The notes: generated from the sequence alone by a model not told the origin. DNA of 64,000 nt from Inquilinus sp052113205 (GCF_052113205.1 NZ_JBFRCU010000034.1:2-64001), one strand, 5' to 3'; shown: positions 8,169 to 18,769, counted from the first letter of the stretch. Numbers and translations: made by a program.

Positions 8169-8968
8169 CGCAGGATCCTATGATCGACGAGGGGATGCGG
8201 GAGCGCATCGGCCCGATCCTGGACGAGATCGAGCGACGCGAAGGCGTTCGCATCCTGGTCGCGGTGGAATCGGGCAGCCGCGCCTGGCGCTTCGCGTCGC
8301 GCGACAGCGACTACGACGTCCGTTTCATCTATGTCCGGCCGATCGCAGACTATCTTTCGGTCGAGACCCGGCGCGACGTGATCGAGCTGCCGGTCGACGG
8401 CACGCTGGACGTGAACGGCTGGGATCTGCGCAAGGCTCTCGGCCTGATCGCCAAATCGAATGCCGTCGTGACCGAGTGGCTGAGCTCGCCGGTGGTCTAT
8501 CGGCGCGACGAGGACACCGGCACCCTTCTAAACGGCCTGGCCAGGGCGTGCGCGCATCTGCCGGCGCTGGCCTATCACTACGACCGCTCCGCCCGCCGCG
8601 CCTGGGCGCCGGGAGACGATCCGGTCAGGCTGAAATCTTACTTCTATGCGTTGCGGCCGGCGCTGGCCCTGGATTGGATCCACCGCAAGGCGGCACCGCC
8701 GCCGATGGACCTGCCCAGCCTGATGGAAGGTGCCCCGTTGCCGGACGATCTGCGCGAGGACGTGGCTATGCTGCTGCTTCGCAAGCGGGCTGCCACCGAA
8801 TCCGACATGGCCGCCCGCATCCCGTCGCTGGAGGCCTATCTCACCGCCGCACTCTCCGAGATGGCGCCGCGGCCGGGCATCTGGGACCATGCCCCGGCCA
8901 TCAGGGCGGCGGACGAGGCATTCCGGGCGCTGCTGCTGCCGCCAGGGGCGGATCCCGGCCCGGCGTGA
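8165..8968 (+). CDS. YcgL/RlaP-like nucleotidyltransferase, second of pair
   Basis: A 267-residue nucleotidyltransferase of the same superfamily as its upstream neighbour but clearly different in sequence. The active site reads GSRAW (G37-S38) and then SRDSDYDVRF with D49 and D51, followed by FIYVRP, which is typical of the YcgL group. A helical region with KSYFYALRPALALDWI follows. It starts inside the previous stop codon (ATGA at 8165-8168), so the two proteins are made in fixed ratio and may act together. No helper gene suggests the substrate; RNA or nucleotide modification is an inference from the fold. Confidence 0.8.
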   Translation: MTQDPMIDEGMRERIGPILDEIERREGVRILVAVESGSRAWRFASRDSDYDVRFIYVRPIADYLSVETRRDVIELPVDGTLDVNGWDLRKALGLIAKSNAVVTEWLSSPVVYRRDEDTGTLLNGLARACAHLPALAYHYDRSARRAWAPGDDPVRLKSYFYALRPALALDWIHRKAAPPPMDLPSLMEGAPLPDDLREDVAMLLLRKRAATESDMAARIPSLEAYLTAALSEMAPRPGIWDHAPAIRAADEAFRALLLPPGADPGPA

Positions 8969-9040
8969 CGGATCGCGGGCTTCCGATCCGACCGGCACTC
9001 CTGTAAGAGGCGGGACCCGTCTCAGAGCGCCCGAGGGGCC

Positions 9041-9667
9041 ATGCCGCGCCAGCCGATCTTCAACGTCCCGCCGATCACGCTGTGGCTGAGCGGCGTGATG
9101 GTCGCGGTTTTTGCCATCATCCACCTGCTGCCGGAATCGATCTGGGCGCCGGTCGTCTACCGCATGGCCGTGGTCCCGGCCTTCTTCGGGTATCTCGACC
9201 AGCTGCCGCCGCTCGACGCGCTGACGGTGGTCGCGTCGCTGGTGTTCTACGCGCTGATCCACTACGAGCCGATCCACCTGATCGCCAATCTCGGCTTCTT
9301 CCTGGCCTTCGGCAGCGTCTGCGAGCGGCATTTCGGCCCGCGCCGCTACGCCGTGCTGCTGCTGGGCACCACCGTGGCCGCGGCCCTGGTGCAGGTCGCC
9401 GCCAGCTGGGGCGCCGAGACCACGCTGATCGGCGCCTCCGGCGCGGTGTCGGGCTGCATCGCCGCCTTCTGCCGGCTGGCCCTGGCCCGGCATGACCCGG
9501 CCGGGCGGCGCCTGGCGCTGAACCTGATCGGCTTCACCATCATCGCCAACGGCCTGTTCGCGCTGATGGGCGGCGGCTTCATGGGCCTGGACGCCCAGAT
9601 CNCCTGGCAGGCCCATATCGGCGGCTTCCTGGCCGGTCTCCTCCTCGGCGCGCCCCGCCGGGTTTGA
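9041..9667 (+). CDS. rhomboid family intramembrane serine protease
   Basis: A 208-residue membrane protein with about six hydrophobic segments. The catalytic serine is S133 in the GASGAVSG motif, and the partner histidine is H192 in QAHIGGFLAG, the two hallmarks of rhomboids. The conserved H-X4-N region is visible as HLIANLGFF. Rhomboids cut transmembrane proteins inside the membrane. An ambiguous base at 9602 hides residue 188 but not the active site. It stands alone, about 200 bases before dnaK. Confidence 0.88.
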   Translation: MPRQPIFNVPPITLWLSGVMVAVFAIIHLLPESIWAPVVYRMAVVPAFFGYLDQLPPLDALTVVASLVFYALIHYEPIHLIANLGFFLAFGSVCERHFGPRRYAVLLLGTTVAAALVQVAASWGAETTLIGASGAVSGCIAAFCRLALARHDPAGRRLALNLIGFTIIANGLFALMGGGFMGLDAQIXWQAHIGGFLAGLLLGAPRRV

Positions 9668-9729
9668 TGGGCCGGACGTGACGCGGCGGCCACAGCCGTC
9701 CCGGTCGGTCACAATCCTGCAGACTCCAC

Positions 9730-9763
9730 GTTGCAGCGCGAGGACGCCCCGCCTATATGCACG
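9730..9763 (+). promoter_or_regulatory. candidate RpoH heat-shock promoter for dnaK
   Basis: GTTG (9730-9733), 18 bases, then CCTATAT (9752-9758) matches the alphaproteobacterial sigma-32 pattern CTTG-N17/18-CYTATNT except for the first base. It lies about 100 bases before the dnaK start, where a heat-shock promoter is expected. Match seen; use by RpoH is inferred. Confidence 0.6.
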
Positions 9764-9864
9764 GGGAAGCAAGAGCCGCCTTCCGGGGCGGCATGGAAAC
9801 ATTGGGGGTCCCGGCGGTGCCTCACCGAGGGCCAGCCGCGACCTGCTGAAGGAATGAGGAAGAG

Positions 9865-11784
<1,920 letters not shown>

Positions 11785-11823
11785 CCGCGGTCGCATGACC
11801 ACGACACACTGACAAGGGGCACA

Positions 11824-11867
11824 CCGCCCCCGCGAGGGTCCGTGACGGACCGCGCGGGGGCGGTTTT
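11824..11867 (+). terminator. intrinsic terminator after dnaK
   Basis: A perfect 11-bp stem CCGCCCCCGCG / CGCGGGGGCGG (11824-11834 and 11853-11863) is followed by TTTTC. The loop contains a second stem GGTCCG-TGA-CGGACC. It ends dnaK transcripts in full or in part before dnaJ. Confidence 0.85.
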
Positions 11868-11917
11868 CATCCGGGCCGGGGCCGCCAGGGCTCTCCCGGT
11901 TCGGCACGAGGATCGGC

Positions 11918-13042
11918 ATGGCGAAGCAGGATTTTTACGATCTGTTGGGGGTNGCGCGCGGCGCCGGCGCGGATGAGATCAAGAAGGCCTACCGCAAGCT
12001 GGCGATGCAGTATCACCCGGACCGCAACCCGGGCGACCAGACCGCCGAGCACAAGTTCAAGGAAATCAACGAGGCCTACGACGTCCTGAAGGACGAGCAG
12101 AAGCGTGCTGCCTATGACCGCTTCGGCCACGCCGCCTTCGACGGCGGCGCCGGGCCGCGGGGCCCGGGCGGGGCCGACTTCTCCGGCGGCTTCGCCGACA
12201 TCTTCGAGGAGATGTTCGGCGATTTCATGGGTGGCCGCCGCGGCGGCCAGCGCGCCCAGGCCGGGCGCGGCGCCGATGTCCGCTTCAACCTCGAGATCAC
12301 GCTTGAAGAGGCCTTCGTCGGCAAGCAGGCCACGGTCAAGGTGCCGTCCTCGGTGGGCTGCGAGGTCTGCGACGGTTCGGGCGCCGAGCCCGGCAGCCAG
12401 CCGGTGACCTGCCCGACCTGCGGCGGCGCCGGCCGCGTCCGCGCCTCCCAGGGCTTCTTCACGGTCGAGCGCACCTGCCCCGGCTGCGGCGGCCAGGGCC
12501 GGGTGATCAAGAACCCGTGCCGGAACTGCAGCGGCTCCGGCCGCGTCCGCAAGGACAAGACGCTGAAGGTCGACATCCCGCCGGGGGTGGACGACGGCAC
12601 CCGCATCCGCCTGTCGAACGAGGGCGAAAGCGGCATGCGCGGCGCCCCGCCGGGCGACCTGTACATCTTTCTGTCGGTGCGGCCGCACGCCCTGTTCCAG
12701 CGCGACGGCGCCGACCTGTTCTGCAAGGCGCCGATCCCGATGACCATTGCGGCGCTGGGCGGCCCGATCGAGATCCCGGCGATCGACGGCGGCCGCGCCA
12801 AGATCACGGTGCCGGCCGGCACCCAGTCCGGCGCCCGCTTCCGCCTGCGCGGCAAGGGCATGTCGGTGCTGCGCTCGGCCGGCCGCGGCGACATGTATGT
12901 CGAGCTGCAGGTCGAGACCCCGGTCAATCTGAGCAAGCGCCAGCGCGAGCTGCTCGAGGAGTTCGAGCGCGAGGGCGGTGGCGGCACCAGCCCCGAGAGC
13001 CAGGGCTTCTTCGCCAAGGTGAAGGAGTTCTTCAAGGAGTAG
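11918..13042 (+). CDS. dnaJ: co-chaperone DnaJ (Hsp40)
   Basis: A 374-residue type I DnaJ. The J domain occupies about 1-70 with the HPD motif at 33-35; a Gly/Phe-rich stretch follows to about 110; then four CXXCXGXG zinc repeats (CEVCDGSG, CPTCGGAG, CPGCGGQG, CRNCSGSG) and the C-terminal substrate domains. It stimulates the ATPase of DnaK and hands it unfolded clients. An N at 11953 makes residue 12 uncertain, outside the key motifs. It lies 133 bases after dnaK, beyond a terminator. Confidence 0.98.
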   Translation: MAKQDFYDLLGXARGAGADEIKKAYRKLAMQYHPDRNPGDQTAEHKFKEINEAYDVLKDEQKRAAYDRFGHAAFDGGAGPRGPGGADFSGGFADIFEEMFGDFMGGRRGGQRAQAGRGADVRFNLEITLEEAFVGKQATVKVPSSVGCEVCDGSGAEPGSQPVTCPTCGGAGRVRASQGFFTVERTCPGCGGQGRVIKNPCRNCSGSGRVRKDKTLKVDIPPGVDDGTRIRLSNEGESGMRGAPPGDLYIFLSVRPHALFQRDGADLFCKAPIPMTIAALGGPIEIPAIDGGRAKITVPAGTQSGARFRLRGKGMSVLRSAGRGDMYVELQVETPVNLSKRQRELLEEFEREGGGGTSPESQGFFAKVKEFFKE

Positions 13043-13074
13043 CGGCGGCGTCAGCCGGCCGCCATTCCCCTTCT

Positions 13075-13160
13075 GTCATCACCGGGCTTGACCCGGTGAT
13101 CCAGGGACCGCAAAGAGCCGAGGCATCCTCTCCGGATGCCCGGACCAGCAGAGGACCCTG
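13075..13160 (+). repeat. GTCAT-type palindromic repeat, degenerate right half
   Basis: The left half has the perfect hairpin ATCACCGGG-CTTGA-CCCGGTGAT (13078-13100), identical to the copy at 59444-59466. The right half is decayed (ggatgcccggacc). It fills the space between dnaJ and dapB and could act as a transcription end or mRNA stabiliser. Confidence 0.65.
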
Positions 13161-13164
13161 CCGC

Positions 13165-14001
13165 ATGACCGCCGGCGACACCCCCCGCCCCGACGTGGGC
13201 CCCGTCAGGATCGGCGTCACCGGCGCCGCCGGCCGGATGGGCCGGATGCTGATCCAGACCGTGCTGGATGCGACCGACGGCTCGGTGGCGCTGCATGGCG
13301 CGGTCGGCAACGAGGGCAGCGCCGCGATCGGCCAGGATGCCGGCCTGCTGGCCGGGCGCCCGGCCTGCGGCGTCACCGTCTCCGACGACCCGGTGCAGCT
13401 GTTCGCCACCGCCGATGCGGTGATCGACTTCAGCCGGCCCGAGGCCTCGGTCCGCTTCGCCGCCCTGGCGGCGCAGGGCAAGGCGGTGCTGGTCACCGGC
13501 ACCACCGGCTTCTCGGCCGAGGATCTGGCGGCGCTGAGCCGGGCCGCGCGCCACACCCCGATCATCCAGTCCTACAATATGAGCATGGGCGTGACCCTGC
13601 TGGCGGCCCTGGTGCGCCAGGCCGCCCGCGCGCTCGACGCCGGCTGGGACCTCGAGGTGGTGGAGATGCATCACCGCCACAAGATCGACTCCCCCTCCGG
13701 CACCGCCATCCTGCTGGGCCGCGCCGCCGCCGAGGGCCGCGGCGTCGACTTCGACGCGGTGAAGGCGATCAACCGCGACGGCAAGCGGGCGGAGGGCGCC
13801 ATCGGCTTCGCCACGCTGCGCGGCGGCGATGTGGTCGGCGAGCATGCGGTGATCCTGGCCGGCGCCGGCGAGCGCATCGAGCTGGGGCACAAGGCGACCG
13901 ACCGCGGCATCTTCGCCCGCGGCGCGCTCAAGGCCGCCCTGTGGGGCCGCGGCCGCGCGCCGGGGCTCTATTCGATGAACGATGTGCTGGGACTGAGCTA
14001 A
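13165..14001 (+). CDS. dapB: 4-hydroxy-tetrahydrodipicolinate reductase
   Basis: A 278-residue enzyme of lysine and diaminopimelate synthesis that reduces 4-hydroxy-tetrahydrodipicolinate with NAD(P)H in the cytoplasm. The Rossmann nucleotide motif is GVTGAAGRMG (17-26); the VTGTTGF segment and the catalytic block EMHHRHKIDSPSGTA are present, with His and Lys in their expected places. The length is normal. It starts after a palindromic repeat and its stop overlaps the convergent amidase stop by three bases. Confidence 0.96.
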   Translation: MTAGDTPRPDVGPVRIGVTGAAGRMGRMLIQTVLDATDGSVALHGAVGNEGSAAIGQDAGLLAGRPACGVTVSDDPVQLFATADAVIDFSRPEASVRFAALAAQGKAVLVTGTTGFSAEDLAALSRAARHTPIIQSYNMSMGVTLLAALVRQAARALDAGWDLEVVEMHHRHKIDSPSGTAILLGRAAAEGRGVDFDAVKAINRDGKRAEGAIGFATLRGGDVVGEHAVILAGAGERIELGHKATDRGIFARGALKAALWGRGRAPGLYSMNDVLGLS

Positions 14002-15449
14002 GTCCCGGCACACACCGGCGGCCAACGCCCGATCCAGGGCTGCGCCGCCTCCAACTGGGTCGCCAGGCGCAGCAGTGTCGCCTCGTCGCCGGTGCGGCCG
14101 ACCAGCTGCACCCCGACCGGCAGCCCGTCCGGCGTCCAGTGCATCGGCAGCGACATCGCCGGCAGGCCGGACAGGTTGAACGGGAACATGAACACGGCGT
14201 CCGACCACAGCGCGTTGTAGGCGTCGTAATCGGTCATGCTCATGTCCCAATGGCCGAAGGGCCGCGGCGGCTGGGTCAGGGTCGGGGTCAGGACGGCGTC
14301 GAAGGGCAGCAGCTGCCCGATCAGGCCGCGGGCGAACTGGCGCAGCGCTTCGACATCATTGGCGTGCCGGATGCCGCCGATCGACCGGCCGCGCTCGATC
14401 GCGGCCCAGGTCAGCGGCTCGACCTCCGCCGGCGTCACTGGCCGGCCGACCAGCGGCTCCAGCGCTGCGAACATCGCCGCCGTCTCGACCGCCAGCATGT
14501 TCGTGTACACCGCCCAGGCGCGCCGCGCGTCGAAGTCGAGATCGTGCTCCTCGACGGCATGGCCCAGGCTCTCCAGCAATTTTGCGGTGCCGCGCACCGC
14601 CGCCAGATTCTCGGGATGGATCGGGCCGCCATCCGGCGCCCGGGTGACCAGGCCGATGCGCAGGCCCCGGGCCGGCTGCCGCGCCGCAGCGGCCCAGCCT
14701 TCCGCCGGCGACTGCGGCGTGTAGGGGTCGCCGGGCGTGCCGCCGGCCACGGCGTCGAGATAGGCGGCGGTGTCCCGCACCGTGCGCGAGACGCAGAGCA
14801 TGTACACGCCGCCATACCAGATATCGACCGCATCCGGGGCAAAGGTGATGCGGCCGCGCGACGGCTTCAGCCCGACCAGGCCGCAATTCGCCGCCGGCAC
14901 GCGGATCGAGCCGGCGCCGTCGCTGGCCTCGGCCAGCGGCACCATCCGCGCCGCCACGGCCGCGGCCGACCCGCCGCTGGAGCCGCCGGGGGTCACATCC
15001 TCGCGCCAGGGGTTGTGGGTGCGTCCGTACAGCTTCGGCTCGGTCGAGATGCACCAGCCGCCCTCCGGCACATTGGTGCGGCCGAGCGGGACCAGCCCCG
15101 CACGCTTGATCCGCCGGGTCATCTCACTGTCGCTCGGCGCCGGCAGGTCTTTGAAGTAGGGACAACTCCAGGTCGCCGGCACGCCCTGCCATTGCGAGGC
15201 AAGATCCTTCATCAGGAACGGCACCCCGGCGAAAGGCCCGTCGGCCGGCACCCGCGCCGCCAGGTCGCGGCCGATGTCATAGGCCTTGCGGGTGACGGCG
15301 TTGAGCTGCGGATTCAGCCGGTCGATCACGGTGATCGCGGTCTCGGCCAGCTCGGCCGCCGAGACCGCGCCGCTGCGCACCCATTCGGCCAGCCCCAGCC
15401 CGTCGCGCGCCGCATAGTCGCGGATCAGGGCCTCGGTGACGATCGCCAT
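13998..15449 (-). CDS. amidase signature family enzyme
   Basis: A 483-residue amidase with the Ser-cisSer-Lys triad: K81 in FLMKDLASQ, cis-Ser S157 in GGSSGGSAAAVAA, and nucleophile S181 in SDGAGSIRVPA; the 24-residue spacing of the two serines is the family norm. Such enzymes hydrolyse amides to acids and ammonia; 6-aminohexanoate-cyclic-dimer hydrolases and GatA are relatives. No gatB or gatC is near, so a catabolic amidase is more likely than GatA. ATG 15449 has AGGAGGA upstream, better than ATG 15503. Confidence 0.88.
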   Translation of the reverse strand: MAIVTEALIRDYAARDGLGLAEWVRSGAVSAAELAETAITVIDRLNPQLNAVTRKAYDIGRDLAARVPADGPFAGVPFLMKDLASQWQGVPATWSCPYFKDLPAPSDSEMTRRIKRAGLVPLGRTNVPEGGWCISTEPKLYGRTHNPWREDVTPGGSSGGSAAAVAARMVPLAEASDGAGSIRVPAANCGLVGLKPSRGRITFAPDAVDIWYGGVYMLCVSRTVRDTAAYLDAVAGGTPGDPYTPQSPAEGWAAAARQPARGLRIGLVTRAPDGGPIHPENLAAVRGTAKLLESLGHAVEEHDLDFDARRAWAVYTNMLAVETAAMFAALEPLVGRPVTPAEVEPLTWAAIERGRSIGGIRHANDVEALRQFARGLIGQLLPFDAVLTPTLTQPPRPFGHWDMSMTDYDAYNALWSDAVFMFPFNLSGLPAMSLPMHWTPDGLPVGVQLVGRTGDEATLLRLATQLEAAQPWIGRWPPVCAGT

Positions 15450-15554
15450 GCGCTTTCCTCCTCCTGTTTGCGGGAAGGCTAGCATGGGTGCCATCGGCGG
15501 CAACGGTGCCCGGCCGCGGGGCTGCCATCACCGCGAGCCATGGTATGGTTCGGC

Positions 15555-16463
15555 ATGGACGACATCCTGACAGACGCCGTGATCGACCGGGCGCGCGGCG
15601 CCCTGGTCGGCCTCGCAGTCGGCGACGCGCTCGGCACCACGCTCGAGTTCAGCACCCGCGACAGCCGGCCCCACCACCGGGAGATGACCGGCGGCGGCCC
15701 GTTCGGCCTTCAGCCCGGGCAGTGGACCGACGACACCAGCATGGCGCTGGCCCTGGCCGACAGCCTGATCGCCCGCCGCGGCTTCGATGCGACCGACCTG
15801 ATGGACCGCTTCGTCGCCTGGTGGCAGGAGGGCAGCTACTCCAGCACCGGCGCATGCTTCGACATCGGCAATGCGACACGACAGGCGCTCGATCACTACC
15901 TGCAGGGTGGCGACCCCTTCGCGGGGGCGACCGACCCGACCACGGCCGGCAACGGATCGCTGATGCGGCTGGCCCCCGCCGTGCTGCACACCCTCCGCGA
16001 CGCCGGGGCCTGCCGCCGCATCGCCGCCGAGCAAAGCCGCACCACCCATGGCGCGCGCGAGGCGACGGAGGCCTGCGTCTTCTTCGGGGAGAGGCTGCGA
16101 TCGGCGATCCTGGGCGCCGGCAAGGCCGAGACGCTGGCGCCCCGGGCCTGGGACGGTGCCGCCAGGATCCAGAGCATCGCCCATGGCGATTGGCGCCGCC
16201 AGCCGCGAGCGCTGATCGAATCCTCCGGCTATGTCGTCCACACGCTGGAAGCAGCCCTGTGGGCAGTGGACCGCACCGGCAGCTTCGAGGAAGCACTGGT
16301 TCTGGCCGTGAATCTCGCCGACGACTCGGATTCGGTCGGCGCCGTCACCGGCCAGTTGGCCGGCGCCCTGTACGGCCTGTCCGGCATCCCCCCGCGCTGG
16401 CTGGAGCCGCTGGCCTGGCGGGAGCGGCTCGTGGAGGTGGCGGACGCGCTGATCGCCGGTTAG
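15555..16463 (+). CDS. ADP-ribosylglycohydrolase (DraG/ARH) family
   Basis: A 302-residue helical protein with the family metal-site motifs GDALGTTLEF near 20, WTDDTSMALALADSL near 63, GNGSLMRLAP near 137, and the C-terminal ADDSDSVGAVTGQLAGALYG. These aspartates bind two Mg2+ ions and cut ADP-ribose from proteins or small molecules. In Rhodospirillales DraG removes ADP-ribose from nitrogenase reductase, but no draT or nif gene is here, so the target is open. The start could also be ATG 15540. The last bases overlap the convergent ada-like gene. Confidence 0.88.
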   Translation: MDDILTDAVIDRARGALVGLAVGDALGTTLEFSTRDSRPHHREMTGGGPFGLQPGQWTDDTSMALALADSLIARRGFDATDLMDRFVAWWQEGSYSSTGACFDIGNATRQALDHYLQGGDPFAGATDPTTAGNGSLMRLAPAVLHTLRDAGACRRIAAEQSRTTHGAREATEACVFFGERLRSAILGAGKAETLAPRAWDGAARIQSIAHGDWRRQPRALIESSGYVVHTLEAALWAVDRTGSFEEALVLAVNLADDSDSVGAVTGQLAGALYGLSGIPPRWLEPLAWRERLVEVADALIAG

Positions 16464-17341
16464 GCCGCAGCGGCGTCGGTGAGCCCGGCCTCCCAGGCCA
16501 GAAGCGCCTGCTTCTTGCTCGAGCCCCAGCGATAGGTGTGGAGGATGCCGCTGGCCCGGATCACGCGGTGGCAGGGGATCAGTACCGAGACCGGGTTGGA
16601 CCCGACCGCCCCGCCCACAGCGCGGCTGGCAGTCGGCCGGCCGATCGCGGCGGCGACGTCGCCATAGCTCGCCACCCGGCCGGGCGGGATCGACAGCAGC
16701 GCTTCCCACACCTTGACCTGGAAATTGGTGCCGCGCAGCAGCACCGGCAGCGGCGGGTTGTCCGCCGTCGCGGCCGCCAGCGGCGCGAACATCCGCGCCA
16801 CCACGGCGGCGGTGGCGGCCTGGTCGCGCAGCAGCTCCGCCCCCGGCCATTCGCCGGCGAACTCGGTCACCGCCGCGGCCTCATCCCCCTTCACGAAGCT
16901 GAACCAGCAGACGCCGCGGTCGGTGGTGCCGACGATGCAGCGGCCGAACGGGCTGGACTGCAGGCCCCAACGGATCACCAGGCCGACACCGCGCGCCTTC
17001 CAGTCGCCCGGGGTCATCGCCTCACAGGTCACGAACAGATCGTGCAGCCGCGACGGGCCGGACAGGCCGGTGTCGAGCGCGGCGTCGAGCAGGCTGGTCG
17101 GGGCGCTGAGCAGCCGCCGGGCGTGGTCCAGCCGCAGATACTGGGCGAAGCGCTTCGGGCTGATCCCGACCCAGCGCGAGAACACGCGCTGGAAATGATG
17201 CGGATGCAGCCCGGCCTCGGCCGCCAGCGTCGCCAGATCGGGCGGGTCGTCGCGCCGCTCCACCAGCAAGGCGATGGCCCGGGCCACCGCGTCGTGGCGC
17301 GGCTCGTCCCCGGCGGGGTCGATGGCGGGATCGGTGTTCAT
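16460..17341 (-). CDS. Ada-like AraC regulator fused to O6-alkylguanine methyltransferase
   Basis: A 293-residue protein with two parts: an AraC-type helix-turn-helix (about 18-115, with HPHHFQRVFSRWVGISPKRF) and a C-terminal methyltransferase domain (about 120-285) carrying the suicide cysteine in IPCHRVIRASG, Cys about 257. It repairs alkylated guanine by moving the methyl group onto itself. Unlike full Ada it has no N-terminal zinc domain, so the phosphotriester-sensing step that switches on the E. coli adaptive response is missing. It may still act as a regulator by other means. Confidence 0.9.
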   Translation of the reverse strand: MNTDPAIDPAGDEPRHDAVARAIALLVERRDDPPDLATLAAEAGLHPHHFQRVFSRWVGISPKRFAQYLRLDHARRLLSAPTSLLDAALDTGLSGPSRLHDLFVTCEAMTPGDWKARGVGLVIRWGLQSSPFGRCIVGTTDRGVCWFSFVKGDEAAAVTEFAGEWPGAELLRDQAATAAVVARMFAPLAAATADNPPLPVLLRGTNFQVKVWEALLSIPPGRVASYGDVAAAIGRPTASRAVGGAVGSNPVSVLIPCHRVIRASGILHTYRWGSSKKQALLAWEAGLTDAAAA

Positions 17342-17390
17342 GCCGCCACTGTCCCGCCGCCGGCCCCGGCGGACAACCCGGAAGTTGCGA

Positions 17391-17915
17391 TCAGGCGCCG
17401 CCGCGCAGCCGGTCGAGCGCCGCCGACAGGTCGCGCGCCAGATGGGCGCGGTCGGACGGCGCCAGGAAGCCGCCGATGGCGAAGCGCTGGCCGTGGCTGG
17501 TCAGGGTGACCCGGTTCTGGCCGACCTCGCTGCGGTCGACATCGACCCGCAGCCAATAGGGCTGCAGCTCGATCCTATGTGACACGCCGCGATGGTCGCC
17601 ATGCTCGATCACCAGCCGGCCGGCGGTCAGGCGCAGGCTTTCCCAGCTGCGCCCGGCCCGGCGCAGATTCGACCGCATCAGGACGAACAGCAGCAGGGCG
17701 TCGACCCCGTAGAAGCCGAACACCGGCCAGGCGCCGAGCATCAGGAACAAGACGCCGTTGAACAGGCTGGTGACGCCGACCACGCCGATCACCAGCCAGA
17801 AGCCGATCGGCCCCAGGCTGCGCTTCGGCCGCAGCAGCCGCTCGAACAGGACCGGGTCCTCCGCGGCGCCGCCATGGGTGCCGATCCGGGTGAGGCTGCT
17901 GCTGCGCATGCCCAT
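17391..17915 (-). CDS. DUF2244 membrane protein
   Basis: A 174-residue protein of the DUF2244 family, common in alphaproteobacteria. Two hydrophobic segments flank a GAWPVFGFYGVDALLL motif, preceded by the RPKRSLGPIGF entry and followed by a beta-rich domain with QPYWLRVDV. Function is unknown. The start is uncertain among ATGs at 17909-17939; 17915 has GGGGAT nine bases upstream. It is divergent from nth across a 72-base region, an arrangement that may mean a shared promoter area. Confidence 0.8.
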   Translation of the reverse strand: MGMRSSSLTRIGTHGGAAEDPVLFERLLRPKRSLGPIGFWLVIGVVGVTSLFNGVLFLMLGAWPVFGFYGVDALLLFVLMRSNLRRAGRSWESLRLTAGRLVIEHGDHRGVSHRIELQPYWLRVDVDRSEVGQNRVTLTSHGQRFAIGGFLAPSDRAHLARDLSAALDRLRGGA

Positions 17916-17987
17916 GAGCATAATCCCCGGAGAACGCATGGCAATGCCCGATGGCGCCGCCCGTGAGGCCTCGCTAGGCTGCGGCGC

Positions 17988-18626
17988 ATGAAGCCAGCCG
18001 CGATCGACACCTTCTACGCCCGGCTCGCCGCCCGCATGCCGGAGCCGCGGACCGAGCTGCAATACAGCAGCCCCTTCACCCTGCTGGTCGCCGTGGTGCT
18101 ATCGGCCCAGGCCACCGATGTCGGGGTGAACAAGGCCACCGGGCCGCTCTTCGCCGTGGCCGACACGCCGGCGAAGATGGCGGCGCTGGGGCTGGAGGGG
18201 TTGTCGCGCTACATCCGCACCATCGGCCTCTACAACACGAAGGCGAAGAACGTCATCGCCCTCTCGAACATCCTGCTGCTGCAGCATGGCGGCGAGGTGC
18301 CGCGCGACCGGGCGGCGCTGGAGGCGCTGCCGGGGGTCGGGCGCAAGACCGCCAATGTGGTGCTGAACGTGGCCTTCGGCGAGCCGACCATCGCCGTGGA
18401 CACCCACATCTTCCGGGTCGGCAACCGCACCGGCCTGGCCCGCGGCAAGACGCCGGACGCGGTGGAGAAGGTGCTGGAGCGGGTGACGCCGGACCGCTGG
18501 AAGCTGCACGCGCATCACTGGCTGATCCTGCACGGCCGCTACACCTGCAAGGCGCGCAAGCCGCTATGCCCGGCCTGCCCCGTCGCCGATCTGTGCGAGT
18601 GGCCGGAGAAGAGCGTGCCGGCTTAG
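17988..18626 (+). CDS. nth: endonuclease III
   Basis: A 212-residue base-excision repair glycosylase/AP lyase for oxidised pyrimidines. The helix-hairpin-helix is LPGVGRKTANVVLN with the catalytic lysine; the catalytic aspartate is in VDTHIFRVGNR; the C-terminal 4Fe-4S cysteines follow the exact C-X6-C-X2-C-X5-C spacing (CKARKPLCPACPVADLC). The stop codon TAG (18624-18626) takes its AG from the left end of the 145-bp repeat that follows. Confidence 0.97.
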   Translation: MKPAAIDTFYARLAARMPEPRTELQYSSPFTLLVAVVLSAQATDVGVNKATGPLFAVADTPAKMAALGLEGLSRYIRTIGLYNTKAKNVIALSNILLLQHGGEVPRDRAALEALPGVGRKTANVVLNVAFGEPTIAVDTHIFRVGNRTGLARGKTPDAVEKVLERVTPDRWKLHAHHWLILHGRYTCKARKPLCPACPVADLCEWPEKSVPA

Positions 18627-18769
18627 AGGCCGTTTCGAAATGCGCTGGTGTGAGTCGGCTGGTGGTGGTTTCGAGAACCGGCGCGCAGCGGACGTTTGGG
18701 TCCGTGAGCACCGAAAGCGGAGAAACCGCCGTCAGACAGCCTCGCCAGTAGCATTTCCAAGCGGTCTCT
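18625..18769 (+). repeat. 145-bp structured repeat, copy 1
   Basis: It begins AGAGGCCGTTTCGAAATGC and ends with a near-complementary arm (16 Watson-Crick pairs, two G-U, one mismatch over 19 positions). The inner hairpin CGGAC-GTTTGG-GTCCG is at 18689-18704. It lies between convergent nth and the sulfotransferase-like gene; both stop codons (TAG and TAA) borrow their last base or bases from its ends. Confidence 0.85.

Noticed and set aside
15555..16463. draG of a nitrogenase control system
   Set aside because: The protein is of the same family, but neither draT nor any nif gene is here, so a nitrogenase role is not supported.
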